Positions 52,739 through 61,918 of a stretch of DNA of 64,000 nucleotides are shown here, one piece after another. A model generated the notes under the pieces. It was not told where the DNA came from and did not search any database. It was given only the letters and a program-made list of their open reading frames with translations. Origin of the DNA: Pseudomonas muyukensis (lineage in GTDB: Bacteria; Pseudomonadota; Gammaproteobacteria; Pseudomonadales; Pseudomonadaceae); the NCBI RefSeq assembly GCF_019139535.1, contig NZ_CP077073.1:695501-759500 (forward strand), read 5' to 3'. The translations under genes were made by a program, and so were the position numbers. Every line of letters starts with the position of its first letter. The first letter of the stretch is position 1.

Positions 52739-53110
52739 ATGACACGACATACGCTGAGCTGGATGGCCCTTTGCGCTGCGCTGGCAGTGCCGGGGGTGGC
52801 GTCGGCTCATCACGCCATGGAGAAGGACGGCATGTGGGTCGATCACGACGGCATGACCCTGTACACCTTCGACAAGGATGCTGGCGGCAAGTCCATGTGC
52901 AGCGGCGAATGTGCCAAGAATTGGCCGCCGCTGATGGTCAAGAAGGACGACGAGGCGCCGAAGGACAAGTGGAGCCACGTCACCCGCGACGACGGCTCGA
53001 TGCAGTGGGCCTACGATGGCAAGCCGCTGTACACCTTCGTCAAGGACAAGAAGGCTGGGGATACCACCGGCGATGGCATGAAGGACGTCTGGCATATCGC
53101 CAAGCCCTGA
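52739..53110 (+). CDS. Secreted 'lipoprotein_15'-repeat protein (COG4315 type)
   Basis: 123 aa. Signal peptide about 1-22 (…ALAVPGVASA-HH). The mature part has two copies of the GxxLYTFDKD…KS/AGD repeat: GMTLYTFDKDAGGKSMCSGECAKNWPPL (about 37-64) and GKPLYTFVKDKKAGDTTGDGM (about 92-112). This is the pattern of PF03640-like secreted proteins. There is no lipobox Cys at the cleavage site, so it should be a soluble periplasmic protein. Function is unknown. It is divergent from phoB across 175 bases. An in-frame ATG at 52727 is an alternative start. Confidence 0.85.
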   Translation: MTRHTLSWMALCAALAVPGVASAHHAMEKDGMWVDHDGMTLYTFDKDAGGKSMCSGECAKNWPPLMVKKDDEAPKDKWSHVTRDDGSMQWAYDGKPLYTFVKDKKAGDTTGDGMKDVWHIAKP

Positions 53111-53122
53111 GCCTGTGATGCC

Positions 53123-53185
53123 CTGTTCGCCGGCAAGCCGGCTCCTGCAACGTCACCCTGTAGGGGCCGGCTTGCCGGCGAACGA
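53123..53185. repeat. REP-type palindrome
   Basis: GTTCGCCGGCAAGCCGGCTC (53126) faces GGCCGGCTTGCCGGCGAAC (to 53184). It lies between convergent genes and probably serves as a shared 3' end. Confidence 0.78.
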
Positions 53186-53196
53186 GGCCGGCGGCG

Positions 53197-54087
53197 TCAG
53201 CGCAAGGCGTAGTCCAATACCACCCCGATGAAGATCAGCATCCCCGCCCAATGGTTGTGCAGGAACGCCTTGAAGCACGAATCGCGGTCCAGGTTGCGCG
53301 TGGACCAGTACTCCCAGGCAAAGCATGCCGCCGCCGCCAGCAGCCCCAGGTGGAACCAGCCGCCCAGCTCGAAACGGTTGCCGGCCAGCAACAGGCAGCC
53401 CAGCGACAGCAGCTGCAGGGTCAGGATGATCACCCGGTCGGCCTCGCCGAACAGGATCGCGGTGGATTTCACCCCGATCTTCAGGTCGTCGTCACGGTCG
53501 ACCATGGCGTAATAGGTGTCGTAGCCCACCGTCCACAGCAGGTTGGCCAGGTACAGCAGCCAGGCACTGGCCGGCAGCTCGCCGCCAGCAGCGGTGAAGG
53601 CCATGGGGATGCCCCAAGAGTAGGCTGCGCCCAGCACCACCTGTGGGTAGTAGGTGTAGCGCTTCATGAACGGGTAGCAGAACGCCAGGGCCACCGCGCC
53701 GAACGACAGCCAGACGGTGCTGGCGTTGGTGCACAGCACCAGCAGGAAGCTCACCGCCACCAGCACCGCGAACAATGCCAGGGCCTCACGCGGCTTGACC
53801 CGGCCGCTGGCCAGTGGCCGGTCGGCGGTGCGCTTGACGTGGCCATCGACCTTGCGGTCGGCGAAATCGTTGATGCAGCAGCCTGCGGCGCGCATCAGTA
53901 CCACGCCGAGGGCGAAGATCAGCACGTTCTTCAGGCTCGGCCCGCCGTTGCCGGCGATCCACACCGCGACCAAGGTAGGCCACAGCAGCAGGTAGATACC
54001 GATGGGGCGGTCCATGCGGCTGAGCTGGATGAAGTCCCAGGCCCTGGGGTGCAGGCGATTGAGCGACTTGAGCAGGTTCAGGTACAT
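53197..54087 (-). CDS. ubiA: 4-hydroxybenzoate octaprenyltransferase
   Basis: 296 aa integral membrane prenyltransferase of ubiquinone synthesis with 8-9 helices. The two Asp-rich motifs are present: [23 protein letters not shown] (about 73-95) and [26 protein letters not shown] (about 193-218), which bind Mg-prenyl diphosphate. The ATG overlaps the ubiC stop by one base (TGATG), giving a translationally coupled ubiC-ubiA operon. Confidence 0.96.
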   Translation of the reverse strand: MYLNLLKSLNRLHPRAWDFIQLSRMDRPIGIYLLLWPTLVAVWIAGNGGPSLKNVLIFALGVVLMRAAGCCINDFADRKVDGHVKRTADRPLASGRVKPREALALFAVLVAVSFLLVLCTNASTVWLSFGAVALAFCYPFMKRYTYYPQVVLGAAYSWGIPMAFTAAGGELPASAWLLYLANLLWTVGYDTYYAMVDRDDDLKIGVKSTAILFGEADRVIILTLQLLSLGCLLLAGNRFELGGWFHLGLLAAAACFAWEYWSTRNLDRDSCFKAFLHNHWAGMLIFIGVVLDYALR

Positions 54088-54644
54088 CAGCGGTTCGCCT
54101 CCTGGGCCGCAGCCCACAGGGTCGGCAGGAAGATCTCGGCCACCAGCAGGTCGAGGCCGGCGCGCTCGAAGCGTGAGCGCCGGCCCCAGAGCCCGGCCTG
54201 GGCGGCCTCGGCGGGGAGCCAGGCCTGTGGATAACGGCAGGCTTCGATGGGATGGCGGACGAACGCCTGATCGCAGAACAGCAGCTCACCGAGCGAGCGA
54301 CTGCCCAGGGTTTCCAGGTCGAGGCCACCGCGCTCCAGGACGCTGCGCCCGGCCACGCTGCGGGCGAACACCCACGGCTGGCCATGGCCACGCAGGTACA
54401 CCTCGCGCACCCAGCCTTGTGCACCGGGCGCCAGGCCCAGGGCGGCGCATTCGTCGTCGCGCAGCGCCTGCCAGCCCTCGAACAGGGGCGTGACGCTGAA
54501 GTGGTCGTGGGAGAGGCGGGTCAGGCGGCGGGTCAGGGAGCCTTCGTCGAACAGCCAGTCCAAAGTCGGCTGGTCGAGCGCGCTCGCCAGCTGTGGATAC
54601 GGCAGCCACGCGACAGCGGCTGCTTGCGGGGTTTCGTACGGCAC
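54087..54644 (-). CDS. ubiC: Chorismate pyruvate-lyase
   Basis: 185 aa. Converts chorismate to 4-hydroxybenzoate, the substrate of UbiA. UbiC features: [14 protein letters not shown] [14 protein letters not shown] (about 31-44), [20 protein letters not shown] (about 79-98, active-site Arg) and [11 protein letters not shown] (about 111-121). The C-terminus carries [25 protein letters not shown] with the catalytic Glu. The start is read as GTG 54644, though no clear ribosome site is seen. A DnaA-type 9-mer lies at 54226-54234. Confidence 0.92.
   Translation of the reverse strand: MPYETPQAAAVAWLPYPQLASALDQPTLDWLFDEGSLTRRLTRLSHDHFSVTPLFEGWQALRDDECAALGLAPGAQGWVREVYLRGHGQPWVFARSVAGRSVLERGGLDLETLGSRSLGELLFCDQAFVRHPIEACRYPQAWLPAEAAQAGLWGRRSRFERAGLDLLVAEIFLPTLWAAAQEANR
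54226..54234 (-). other. Perfect DnaA-box 9-mer (minus strand)
   Basis: TGTGGATAA on the plus strand within ubiC. It is isolated from the two clusters at 3.6-5.5 kb and 26.4-27.6 kb; a near match, TGTGGATAC, lies at about 54592. Confidence 0.45.
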
Positions 54645-54829
54645 GTCGGTATGCTTGATACAGGCCAGAGAGGCGGCGAGCTTAGCATGTTTGCCCTTGT
54701 GGCTTGCATCCTGCCAGCAGGGCCAGTAAAAAAGCCCACCAAAGATTGCGCGATGGTCTTGCAGCGGGTTGTCCCGCGCCCACCATCAGCGGCAACGCAC
54801 CCCCGAGCCTGACCAAGGAACAGCATCGA

Positions 54830-54997
54830 ATGAAGAAGTGGCAATGTATTGTCTGCGGCCTGATCTACGACGAAGCCCAAGGCTGGCCGGATGACGGCAT
54901 CGCCCCCGGCACCCGCTGGGAAGATGTGCCGGAAGATTGGCTGTGCCCCGACTGCGGCGTGGGCAAGAGCGACTTCGAAATGATCGCCATCGGCTGA
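54830..54997 (+). CDS. rubA: Rubredoxin
   Basis: 55 aa, complete. The Fe(SCys)4 site is formed by CIVCG (Cys 6 and 9) and CPDCG (Cys 39 and 42). Small cytoplasmic electron carrier that receives electrons from the reductase encoded 35 bases downstream; partners may include alkane hydroxylases or oxidative-stress enzymes. Only one rubredoxin gene is present here; some pseudomonads have two in tandem. Confidence 0.95.
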   Translation: MKKWQCIVCGLIYDEAQGWPDDGIAPGTRWEDVPEDWLCPDCGVGKSDFEMIAIG

Positions 54998-55032
54998 TCG
55001 AACCCTCAAGTTCTGAATAAGGAATGCACGAC

Positions 55033-56181
55033 ATGACGTCCCCTGTGGTGATCATTGGCACCGGCCTGGCCGGCTACAACCTGGCGCGCGAGTTTCGCAA
55101 GCTCGACGGCGACACGCCGCTGCTGCTGATCACCGCCGACGACGGTCGTTCCTACTCCAAGCCCATGCTCTCCACCGGCTTCGCCAAGCACAAGGACGCC
55201 GACGGCCTGTGCATGGCCGAGCCAGGCGCCATGGCCGAGCAGCTCAAGGCCGAGATCCGCACCCACACCCGCATCAGCGGTATCGACCCCGGCCACAAGC
55301 GCCTGTGGATTGGCGAGGAAGCGGTCGACTACCGTGATCTGGTGCTGGCCTGGGGGGCGCAGACCGTGCAGGTGCCGGTCGAAGGCGATGCGGGCGAGCT
55401 GATCTTCCCGATCAATGATCTTGAAGATTACGCGCGCTTTCGCGCCGCGGCGGCAGGCAAGCAGCGGGTGCTGATCCTCGGCGCCGGCCTGATCGGCTGC
55501 GAGTTCGCCAATGACCTCAGCCAGGGCGGCCTGCACTGCGAGGTGGTGGCGCCGTGCGAGCAGGTCATGCCGACCCTGCTGCACCCGGCTGCCGCCGCCG
55601 CGGTACAGGCTGGCCTGGAAGGGCTGGGCGTGCGCTTTCACCTTGGTCCGGTGCTGACCCGCCTGCTACGTGCAGGGGAGGCGCTCGAGGCGCACCTGTC
55701 CGATGGCAGCGTGATCCCCTGCGACTTGGTGGTGTCGGCCATCGGCTTGCGTCCACGCACCGACCTGGCGGCGGCGGCGGGCTTGCAGGTCAACCGTGGC
55801 GTGATGGTCGACCGCCAGTTGCGCACTTCCCACGCCAATATCTTCGCCCTGGGCGACTGCGCCGAGGTCGACGGCATCAACCTGCTGTACGTGATGCCCT
55901 TGATGACCTGCGCCCGCGCCTTGGCCCAGACCCTGGCTGGCAATCCGACCACGGTCAGCTACGGGCCGATGCCGATCACGGTGAAGACCCCGGCTTGTCC
56001 CTTGGTAGTCTCGCCACCGCCTGTCGGCCATGAGGGTACCTGGGTGGTCGAAGGTAGCGGCGCCGACCTCAAAGTGCTCTGCCACGGCGCGGATGGGCAG
56101 TTGCTGGGCTATGCCCTGACCGGCGGCGCGGTCATGGAAAAACTGGCTTTGAATCGGCAGTTACCCGCCCTCATGGCGTAA
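55033..56181 (+). CDS. rubB: Rubredoxin-NAD(+) reductase
   Basis: 382 aa FAD flavoprotein passing electrons from NADH to rubredoxin. The N-terminal FAD motif is [21 protein letters not shown] (about 5-25), the NAD motif is [21 protein letters not shown] (about 144-164), and the second FAD motif is [14 protein letters not shown] (about 266-279). ATG 55033 is preferred, because AAGGA is well spaced for it and abuts the alternative ATG 55024. It forms an operon with rubA. Confidence 0.94.
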   Translation: MTSPVVIIGTGLAGYNLAREFRKLDGDTPLLLITADDGRSYSKPMLSTGFAKHKDADGLCMAEPGAMAEQLKAEIRTHTRISGIDPGHKRLWIGEEAVDYRDLVLAWGAQTVQVPVEGDAGELIFPINDLEDYARFRAAAAGKQRVLILGAGLIGCEFANDLSQGGLHCEVVAPCEQVMPTLLHPAAAAAVQAGLEGLGVRFHLGPVLTRLLRAGEALEAHLSDGSVIPCDLVVSAIGLRPRTDLAAAAGLQVNRGVMVDRQLRTSHANIFALGDCAEVDGINLLYVMPLMTCARALAQTLAGNPTTVSYGPMPITVKTPACPLVVSPPPVGHEGTWVVEGSGADLKVLCHGADGQLLGYALTGGAVMEKLALNRQLPALMA

Positions 56182-56280
56182 ATAGCGGGCGTTCTGTCGG
56201 AATTATCCTGTTCTTGCCGCGACAATGGCCGCCCAGATACTGGCGCGGCCCTGGCCGGCGTGCCATCCTCACTGACGTCT

Positions 56281-56302
56281 ACCGCAGGCTAGAGCCTGCG
56301 GT
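56281..56302 (+). terminator. Strong palindrome between rubB and hupA
   Basis: ACCGCAGGC-TAGA-GCCTGCGGT, a perfect 9-bp stem, followed by GCCTTG rather than a T-run, and then a second small hairpin (GCTGC…GCAGC, about 56312-56330). Either the rubB transcript end or part of the hupA leader. Confidence 0.5.
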
Positions 56303-56369
56303 GCCTTGAGCGCTGCTCGATTCGGCAGCACGGCATAACAACAAGAAATCCCGTCAAAGAGGCTTCACT

Positions 56370-56666
56370 ATGCGTAAACCAGAACTCGCCGCTGTCATCG
56401 CCGAAAAGGCCGATCTGACCAAGGAAAAGGCCAATATTGTCCTCAACGCGATTCTCGACAGCATCACCGGCGCGCTCGACAAGGACACCGTCACCCTGGT
56501 TGGTTTCGGCACCTTCGAAAAACGCCACCGTGGCGCCCGCACCGGCAAGAACCCGCAGACCGGCGAGCCGGTGAAGATCAAGGCCAGCAACACCGTCGCC
56601 TTCAAGCCGGGCAAGAACCTGCGTGACAGTGTCAACGCACCGGCCAAGCCTGCCAAGAAAAAGTGA
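56370..56666 (+). CDS. hupA: Histone-like DNA-binding protein HU
   Basis: 98 aa, slightly longer than the usual 90 because of a Lys/Ala/Pro-rich tail (NAPAKPAKKK). HU/IHF fold: KPELAAVIAEKADLTKEKANIVLNAILDSI (helices), GFGTFEKRHRGARTGKNPQTGEPVKIKASNTVAFKPGKNLRDSV with the DNA-bending arm and its Pro. It compacts the nucleoid as a dimer. The Lys-rich tail may add nonspecific DNA affinity. Confidence 0.95.
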   Translation: MRKPELAAVIAEKADLTKEKANIVLNAILDSITGALDKDTVTLVGFGTFEKRHRGARTGKNPQTGEPVKIKASNTVAFKPGKNLRDSVNAPAKPAKKK

Positions 56667-56682
56667 TCGACAAGCCATCGAG

Positions 56683-56711
56683 ACGGGCGCCTTAAGGCGC
56701 CCGTTGCGTTT
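56683..56711 (+). terminator. Terminator of hupA
   Basis: ACGGGCGCCTTAAGGCGCCCGT (56683-56704) forms an almost continuous palindrome, followed by a weak TGCGTTT tract. Confidence 0.72.
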
Positions 56712-56799
56712 CTGGTAAGCAAATGCGGCGAACTTGCATAAACAGGGCGAGAAACGGATAAACTGCGCGACTCAGTCACTTTTCATTCGAGGCGTGTTG

Positions 56800-57174
56800 A
56801 TGAAGTTTCGCTTTCTTCTCTGGGCCATGGGCTTGCTGATGGCCAAGGCCAGCCGCAACAACCCGGCGTTCCAGCAGCAGTTGCAGGACAAGGACCTGGT
56901 GTTCCAGATGCAGACCCTCGACGGCAAGGTGGCCCGGCACTTCATCGTCAAGGACTTGCGCATCACCAGCCAGGGTGGCCTGCACCCGCAGCCGGCTTTC
57001 GCCATCGCCTTCAAGGACGCCGCTTACGGGTTCGCCACGCTGCAGGCCGGTAACAAGCAGTTGGCGTTCATGCAGGGGGTTCAGGACAAGAGCATCCAGA
57101 TCAAAGGCAATCCGGCGCTGGTGATCTGGTTCCAGGGCTTGATGAAGTACCTGAAGCCGAAGAAGAAGACCTGA
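56800..57174 (+). CDS. SCP2-like small protein
   Basis: 124 aa. The first ~15 residues are hydrophobic (MKFRFLLWAMGLLMA), which may be a membrane anchor or part of the fold. The rest has the pattern of an SCP2 (sterol carrier-like) domain: VFQMQTLDGKVARHFIVKDLRITSQGG, FAIAFKDAAYGFATLQAG, and IKGNPALVIWFQGLMKYLKPKKK. The ligand is unknown. ATG 56800 has GAGG eight bases upstream. Confidence 0.72.
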   Translation: MKFRFLLWAMGLLMAKASRNNPAFQQQLQDKDLVFQMQTLDGKVARHFIVKDLRITSQGGLHPQPAFAIAFKDAAYGFATLQAGNKQLAFMQGVQDKSIQIKGNPALVIWFQGLMKYLKPKKKT

Positions 57175-57194
57175 AATTTCAGGTGCAGGGCTTC

Positions 57195-57376
57195 TCTGTA
57201 GGCGCGGCCTTGTGCAGCGAATGGGCCGCTTCTACAGGGATATGACTGCTCCAATGCAAGATTGCCGGGGTCGCTTTGCGACCCTTTCGCGACACAAGGC
57301 CGCTCCTACAGGAGGGCACGGTCGCCTGTAGGCGCGGCCTTGTGTCGCGAAAGGGCTGCAAAGCAGCCCCGGCAAG
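57195..57376. repeat. Three clustered REP elements
   Basis: Copies begin at CTGTAGGCGCGGCCTTGTG (57196), run inverted to CACAAGGCCGCTCCTACAGG (57312), and restart as CTGTAGGCGCGGCCTTGTGT (57326), with GGGGTCGC/GCAAAGC hairpins between. This odd-numbered cluster fills the gap between convergent genes. Confidence 0.85.
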
Positions 57377-57420
57377 TCCAAGTCGGACGCCAATTATCAA
57401 TACCTTGTAAGGGCTGGGCC

Positions 57421-58830
57421 TTAATGCGAATGCGGCGCGTGGAACTGCGACGCCAGCTCGCGCAGCAGCGCCTCGGCCTCCAGCACCTTGTTCACCACCT
57501 CTTCGGCCTTGTCCCGGGTCAGCCCCAGGCGCTCGAGCAGGGCGTCCGGAATCTCGTCCTGCGGCCCGGAGCCGATCCCCCGGGCGCGCAGCAGGCGCGT
57601 CGCCAGGCACACCAGGTTGGGGAACGCCGCATAATCACCGTCGTACGCCGGGTCGTGCTGGAAGCGCAGGGCCGTGGACAGTTCGTCCGGCATGTCCCAC
57701 AGCTTCATCAGCCAGGCGCCGATCTGTTCGCGGCTGATACCCAGCAGGTGCTGCTCCACATAGCTGTGGCACAGGTGCGGGTTGACCTCAAGGTGTCGGC
57801 AGATCAGCGAGAAGTGCGGTGGAAAGACGTGGGCCAGCAGCAGGTAGCCGAAGTTGTGCAGCAGGCCGGCCAGGTAGGTCAGGCCGGCCTCCGGGCGTTC
57901 GGCGCGCGGCATGGCGCGGGTCAGGCCCTCGATTATCGCGGCGGTGTAGATCGACTGCTGCCAGTACGGCGTGGCCTGCTGCGGGTGGTCCTTGGGCAGG
58001 CTCAGGGTCTTGCCCAGGGCCAGGCCCAGCGCCAGGTTGATCACCAGGTCAAAGCCCAGCACGCGCACGATGGCGTCTTCCACCGAGCGGATCTTGCCGG
58101 GCGAGGCGTAGTAGGGCGATGCCGCCCAGCTGACCACCTGCGCGGCCAGGGCCGGATCGGTTTCGACTACGCCGGTGATGTCGTCGATGCTGGCATTGGG
58201 GTCGACACGCAACTTGATGATCTTCTGCGCGGTGTCGGCCAGCGGCGGGATTTCGATGGTCTGCTCCAGGCGTTGCTGGATGCGCCGGGCGGTGAAGGCC
58301 TGGACCGCGCGAATGACTTCCTTGGGTGGGCCGTCCAACTGCTCGAAACTCAGGCGAATATCGCTGATCGGCTGGCCGAAGGTGCTGGCGCTGGCCTTGG
58401 CCAGCATCTTCTTGAAGGCGGTGCGGCCGATTTCCAGGAGCAGCCCAGCTTCACCGGACTGGATCAGCAGGGTTTCGTTGTCCAGCAGGCTCTTCTCGTA
58501 CTGGCACGGCGAGCTGGTCAGCGCCGGGATGGCGGGCAGGGTCTTGAGGTGATGCTTGTCGAGCATCTGTTTGAGGCGCGCCAGTGGCACGGCGGTCAGT
58601 TTGCGGCCGGTCAGCTCTTCGAGGCGCTTGAGGTCCAGCAGCTGGCTGTGCGGGAACAGCACCATCAGTGCGCCGATCTCGTCGTCGAGCAGCACCGCCT
58701 GCACCCGCGAGGCGGCTTTCAGCCCAGGGTGCTCGGCGACCTCGCGGTAGGTCACGCCGAGTTTGTCGAGCAACAGCCGGATGACAGACGGTGCGTGTGG
58801 GGTTGCGGTATCCAGGGCAACTTCAGTCAT
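57421..58830 (-). CDS. YbaK-like / HDOD domain fusion protein
   Basis: 469 aa. The N-terminal ~155 residues resemble the YbaK/aminoacyl-tRNA deacylase fold (VIRLLLDKLGVTYREVAEHPG…AVLLDDEIGALMVLFPHSQLLDLKRLEELTGRKLTAVP). The C-terminal part (about 190-400) is an HDOD domain (IEIPPLADTAQKIIKLRVDPNASIDDITGVVETDPALAAQVVSWAAS…AGLLHNFGYLLLAHVFP). HDOD domains lack the catalytic HD residues and act in signalling. Whether the YbaK half deacylates tRNA is doubtful. The gene is monocistronic, upstream of the REP cluster. Confidence 0.85.
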   Translation of the reverse strand: MTEVALDTATPHAPSVIRLLLDKLGVTYREVAEHPGLKAASRVQAVLLDDEIGALMVLFPHSQLLDLKRLEELTGRKLTAVPLARLKQMLDKHHLKTLPAIPALTSSPCQYEKSLLDNETLLIQSGEAGLLLEIGRTAFKKMLAKASASTFGQPISDIRLSFEQLDGPPKEVIRAVQAFTARRIQQRLEQTIEIPPLADTAQKIIKLRVDPNASIDDITGVVETDPALAAQVVSWAASPYYASPGKIRSVEDAIVRVLGFDLVINLALGLALGKTLSLPKDHPQQATPYWQQSIYTAAIIEGLTRAMPRAERPEAGLTYLAGLLHNFGYLLLAHVFPPHFSLICRHLEVNPHLCHSYVEQHLLGISREQIGAWLMKLWDMPDELSTALRFQHDPAYDGDYAAFPNLVCLATRLLRARGIGSGPQDEIPDALLERLGLTRDKAEEVVNKVLEAEALLRELASQFHAPHSH

Positions 58831-58908
58831 GGTCTGTATCCATTGATTCTTTTAAACGCGAAGTATAACCAGCCTGACCGGCAAGCTGGATCCATAATGG
58901 GACGGGCG

Positions 58909-60987
58909 TCACACCTGGCCATATTGCTGGCCGTGGCGCAGCCAGCGGTCGAGCAGCGGGCTGACGTGCGCCGGCCAACGCGCCAGCAGGGCCTGGGCGG
59001 CGTCGCGCACGGCCGGCAGCAGGTCGGCGTCGCGCATCAGGTCGGCGACCTTGAACTGCAGCAGGCCGGTCTGGCGGGTCCCGAGCATCTCGCCGGGGCC
59101 GCGCAGCTCCAGGTCTTTTTCGGCGATGACGAAACCGTCGTTGGTTTCGCGCATGATGCCCAGGCGTTCCCGGCCGATCTGCGACAGCGGCGGGTGATAG
59201 AGCAGCACGCAGTGGCTCACCGCGCTACCCCGGCCCACGCGCCCGCGCAGCTGGTGCAATTGGGCCAGGCCCAGGCGCTCGGGGTTCTCGATGATCATCA
59301 GGCTGGCGTTGGGCACGTCCACGCCAACCTCGATCACCGTGGTGGCCACCAGCAGTTGCAGCGCGCCGGCCTTGAACTCGGCCATCACCGCGGCTTTTTC
59401 TGCCGGCTTCATGCGGCCGTGGATCAGGCCCACGCGCAGCTCGCCCAGGGCGCTGCCCAACTCTTCGAAGGTGCTTTCGGCGGCCTGGCAGGTGAGCTCT
59501 TCGGACTCTTCGATCAGGGTACACACCCAGTAGGCCTGGCGCCCTTCGGCGCAGGCAGCGCGGACCCGCTCGACCACTTCGAAGCGGCGGCTGTCGGCAA
59601 CCAGCACGGTGTTCACCGGGGTGCGGCCAGGCGGCAGCTCGTCGAGAATCGAAGTGTCGAGGTCGGCATAGGCGCTCATGGCCAGGGTGCGCGGGATCGG
59701 CGTGGCGGTCATGATCAGCTGGTGCGGGCACAGCTGTCCCATCACGCCCTTCTTGCGCAGGGCCAGGCGCTGCTGCACGCCAAAGCGGTGCTGTTCGTCG
59801 ATGATCGCCAGGGCCAGGTGCTTGAACTGCACTTCGTCCTGGAACAGTGCGTGGGTGCCGACCACCATCGGCGCCCCCCCGGCGATCTGTTCCAGGGCGC
59901 TGGCGCGGGCCTTGCCCTTGAGCTTGCCGGCCAGCCAGGCGACTTCGATGCCCAGCGGTTCGAGCCAGCGCTTGAAGGTGATGAAGTGCTGCTCGGCGAG
60001 AATCTCGGTGGGTGCCATCAGCGCCACCTGGTAGCCGGCCTCCAGGGCCTGCAGCGCGGCGAGCGCGGCGACCACGGTCTTGCCGGCGCCGACATCGCCC
60101 TGTACCAGGCGCATCATCGGCTCTGGCTGGCTGAGGTCGTAGGCGATCTCGTTGCCGACCCGTTGCTGTGCGCCGGTCGGCTTGAAACCGAGGTTGGCCA
60201 GGTATTGCGCGGGCAGGCGGCTGGCCTTGGGCAGCACGGGCGCGCGCAGGCTGCGCAGGCTTTCGCGCAGGCGCTGCTGGGACAGCTGATGGGTCAGCAG
60301 CTCTTCGAAGGCCAGCCGGTGCTGGGCCCAGTGATGCCCTTCGGCCAGTTCGTCGAGGTCGGCATCGGCCGGCGGGTTGTGCAGATAGCGAATGGCATCG
60401 CTCAAGGGTGCCAACTGGTAGTCACGGGCCAGCTCGTCGGGCAGCCAGTCGGGCAGGCTGCGCGGGCCGAGCAGGCCGAGGCTTTGCTGGCACAACAGGC
60501 GCAAGCGCTGTTGGGTCAGGCCCTCGGTGGTCGGGTAGATCGGCGTCAGGGTCTGTTCCACCGGCGGTGGCGCTTCGTCACCGTTTAGCGCGCGGTACTC
60601 CGGGTGGTAGATCTCCAGGCCCGAGGCGCCGGGACGGGCTTCGCCGTAGCAGCGCAGGTGGGTACCCCGCTTCAGGCCTTCCTTCTGCGCGTTGCTGAAG
60701 TGGTAGAAGCGCAGGCTCAGCGAGCCGCTGCCGTCGCCCAGGCGTACCACCAGGCTGCGGCGCTTGCCCATGGTCACGTCGGCGCCGCTGACCACGCCCT
60801 CGATCACGGCGTCCTGGCCTGGGCGCAACTGGCCGATGGGCACTACCCGGGTGCGGTCCTGGTAGCGCAACGGTAGATGGAACAGCAGGTCCTGCAGGTT
60901 CTCCAGGCCAACCTTGGCGAGTTTTTCCGCCATGGCATCGCCTACGCCCTTGAGCGTGGTGACCGGGACGTTCGACAGCTCGGTCAT
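58909..60987 (-). CDS. recG: ATP-dependent DNA helicase RecG
   Basis: 692 aa, typical. Reverses stalled replication forks and branch-migrates Holliday junctions. N-terminal wedge/OB domain (about 1-250), Walker A QGDVGAGKT (about 296-304), DEQH box (IIDEQHRFGV), motif III TATPIPRT, motif VI QLRGRVGRG. The ATG at 60987 is 4 bases from the oxyR stop, so oxyR-recG form an operon; upstream in-frame codons overlap oxyR and were not used. Confidence 0.97.
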   Translation of the reverse strand: MTELSNVPVTTLKGVGDAMAEKLAKVGLENLQDLLFHLPLRYQDRTRVVPIGQLRPGQDAVIEGVVSGADVTMGKRRSLVVRLGDGSGSLSLRFYHFSNAQKEGLKRGTHLRCYGEARPGASGLEIYHPEYRALNGDEAPPPVEQTLTPIYPTTEGLTQQRLRLLCQQSLGLLGPRSLPDWLPDELARDYQLAPLSDAIRYLHNPPADADLDELAEGHHWAQHRLAFEELLTHQLSQQRLRESLRSLRAPVLPKASRLPAQYLANLGFKPTGAQQRVGNEIAYDLSQPEPMMRLVQGDVGAGKTVVAALAALQALEAGYQVALMAPTEILAEQHFITFKRWLEPLGIEVAWLAGKLKGKARASALEQIAGGAPMVVGTHALFQDEVQFKHLALAIIDEQHRFGVQQRLALRKKGVMGQLCPHQLIMTATPIPRTLAMSAYADLDTSILDELPPGRTPVNTVLVADSRRFEVVERVRAACAEGRQAYWVCTLIEESEELTCQAAESTFEELGSALGELRVGLIHGRMKPAEKAAVMAEFKAGALQLLVATTVIEVGVDVPNASLMIIENPERLGLAQLHQLRGRVGRGSAVSHCVLLYHPPLSQIGRERLGIMRETNDGFVIAEKDLELRGPGEMLGTRQTGLLQFKVADLMRDADLLPAVRDAAQALLARWPAHVSPLLDRWLRHGQQYGQV

Positions 60988-60991
60988 GGGC

Positions 60992-61918
60992 TCAGGCCGG
61001 TTGTTCCACGGGCGGCTTGGCCACTGAGCAGAGGCGGATCGAGTCGGCGAGGATCTCGATGGCCTTCGGCCGCGGGAAGCTGGCGCGCCAGGCGATGGCA
61101 ACGGTACGGAATGGTGCGGGCGCAGTCAGCGGGCGCACTTCGATCACCCCCGGCGCGTAATGATGGCTGTGCACCGCCGACAGCGGCAGGATCGACACGC
61201 CCAGGCCCGAGGCGACCATGTGGCGGATGGTTTCCAGCGAGCTGGATTCGACCGTGGTGTGCTTGGCGCCTTCGCCACCCTTGTTCAGGGTCGGGCAGGC
61301 TTCGAGCACCTGGTCGCGGAAGCAGTGCCCCTCGCCGAGCAGCAGCAGGCTCTTGTCGTTGAGCAGCGCAGTGTCGATGGTGTCCTTGGCGGTCCATGGG
61401 TGGTCGGCCGGCATCAGCGCACAGAACGGCTCGTCGTACAGCGGCAGGGTCAGCACGTCGGCCTCGTTGAACGGCAGGGCGATGATCACCGCGTCCAGTT
61501 CGCCATTGCGCAGCTTTTCGCGCAGCACGTGGGTGAAGTTTTCCTCGATGTACAGCGGCATCTGCGGTGCGACCCGGTGCAGCTGCGGAATCAGGTGCGG
61601 GAACAGGTACGGGCCAACGGTATAGATGGCGCCGACCTTGAGCGGGGCGGTGAGCTGGTTCTTGCCGGCCTGGGCCAGTTCGCGGATGCCCTGGGCCTGC
61701 TCGAGGACCTTCTGCGCCTGGGCGACGATGCTCTCGCCGACCGGGGTCAGGCGTACCGCGCTCTTGCTGCGCTCGAAGATCAGCACGCCGAGTTCATCCT
61801 CGAGCTTCTTCACGCCGACCGACAGGGTCGGCTGGCTGACGTGGCAACGCTCGGCGGCATGGCCGAAGTGCTGCTCTTGCGCAAGGGTGACGATGTAGCG
61901 GAGTTCGGTGAGGGTCAT
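60992..61918 (-). CDS. oxyR: Hydrogen-peroxide-sensing LysR regulator OxyR
   Basis: 308 aa. Winged HTH 1-60 (MTLTELRYIVTLAQEQHFGHAAERCHVSQPTLSVGVKKLE) and regulatory domain with the redox pair Cys199 and Cys208 (EGHCFRDQVLEAC), the same positions as in E. coli. Oxidation to the disulfide switches on catalase and peroxiredoxin genes. It is followed by recG, and tonB lies upstream on the same strand (94-base gap). The start codon lies within a 12-bp inverted repeat (61917-61928 with 61968-61979) that may fold in the mRNA. Confidence 0.97.
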   Translation of the reverse strand: MTLTELRYIVTLAQEQHFGHAAERCHVSQPTLSVGVKKLEDELGVLIFERSKSAVRLTPVGESIVAQAQKVLEQAQGIRELAQAGKNQLTAPLKVGAIYTVGPYLFPHLIPQLHRVAPQMPLYIEENFTHVLREKLRNGELDAVIIALPFNEADVLTLPLYDEPFCALMPADHPWTAKDTIDTALLNDKSLLLLGEGHCFRDQVLEACPTLNKGGEGAKHTTVESSSLETIRHMVASGLGVSILPLSAVHSHHYAPGVIEVRPLTAPAPFRTVAIAWRASFPRPKAIEILADSIRLCSVAKPPVEQPA

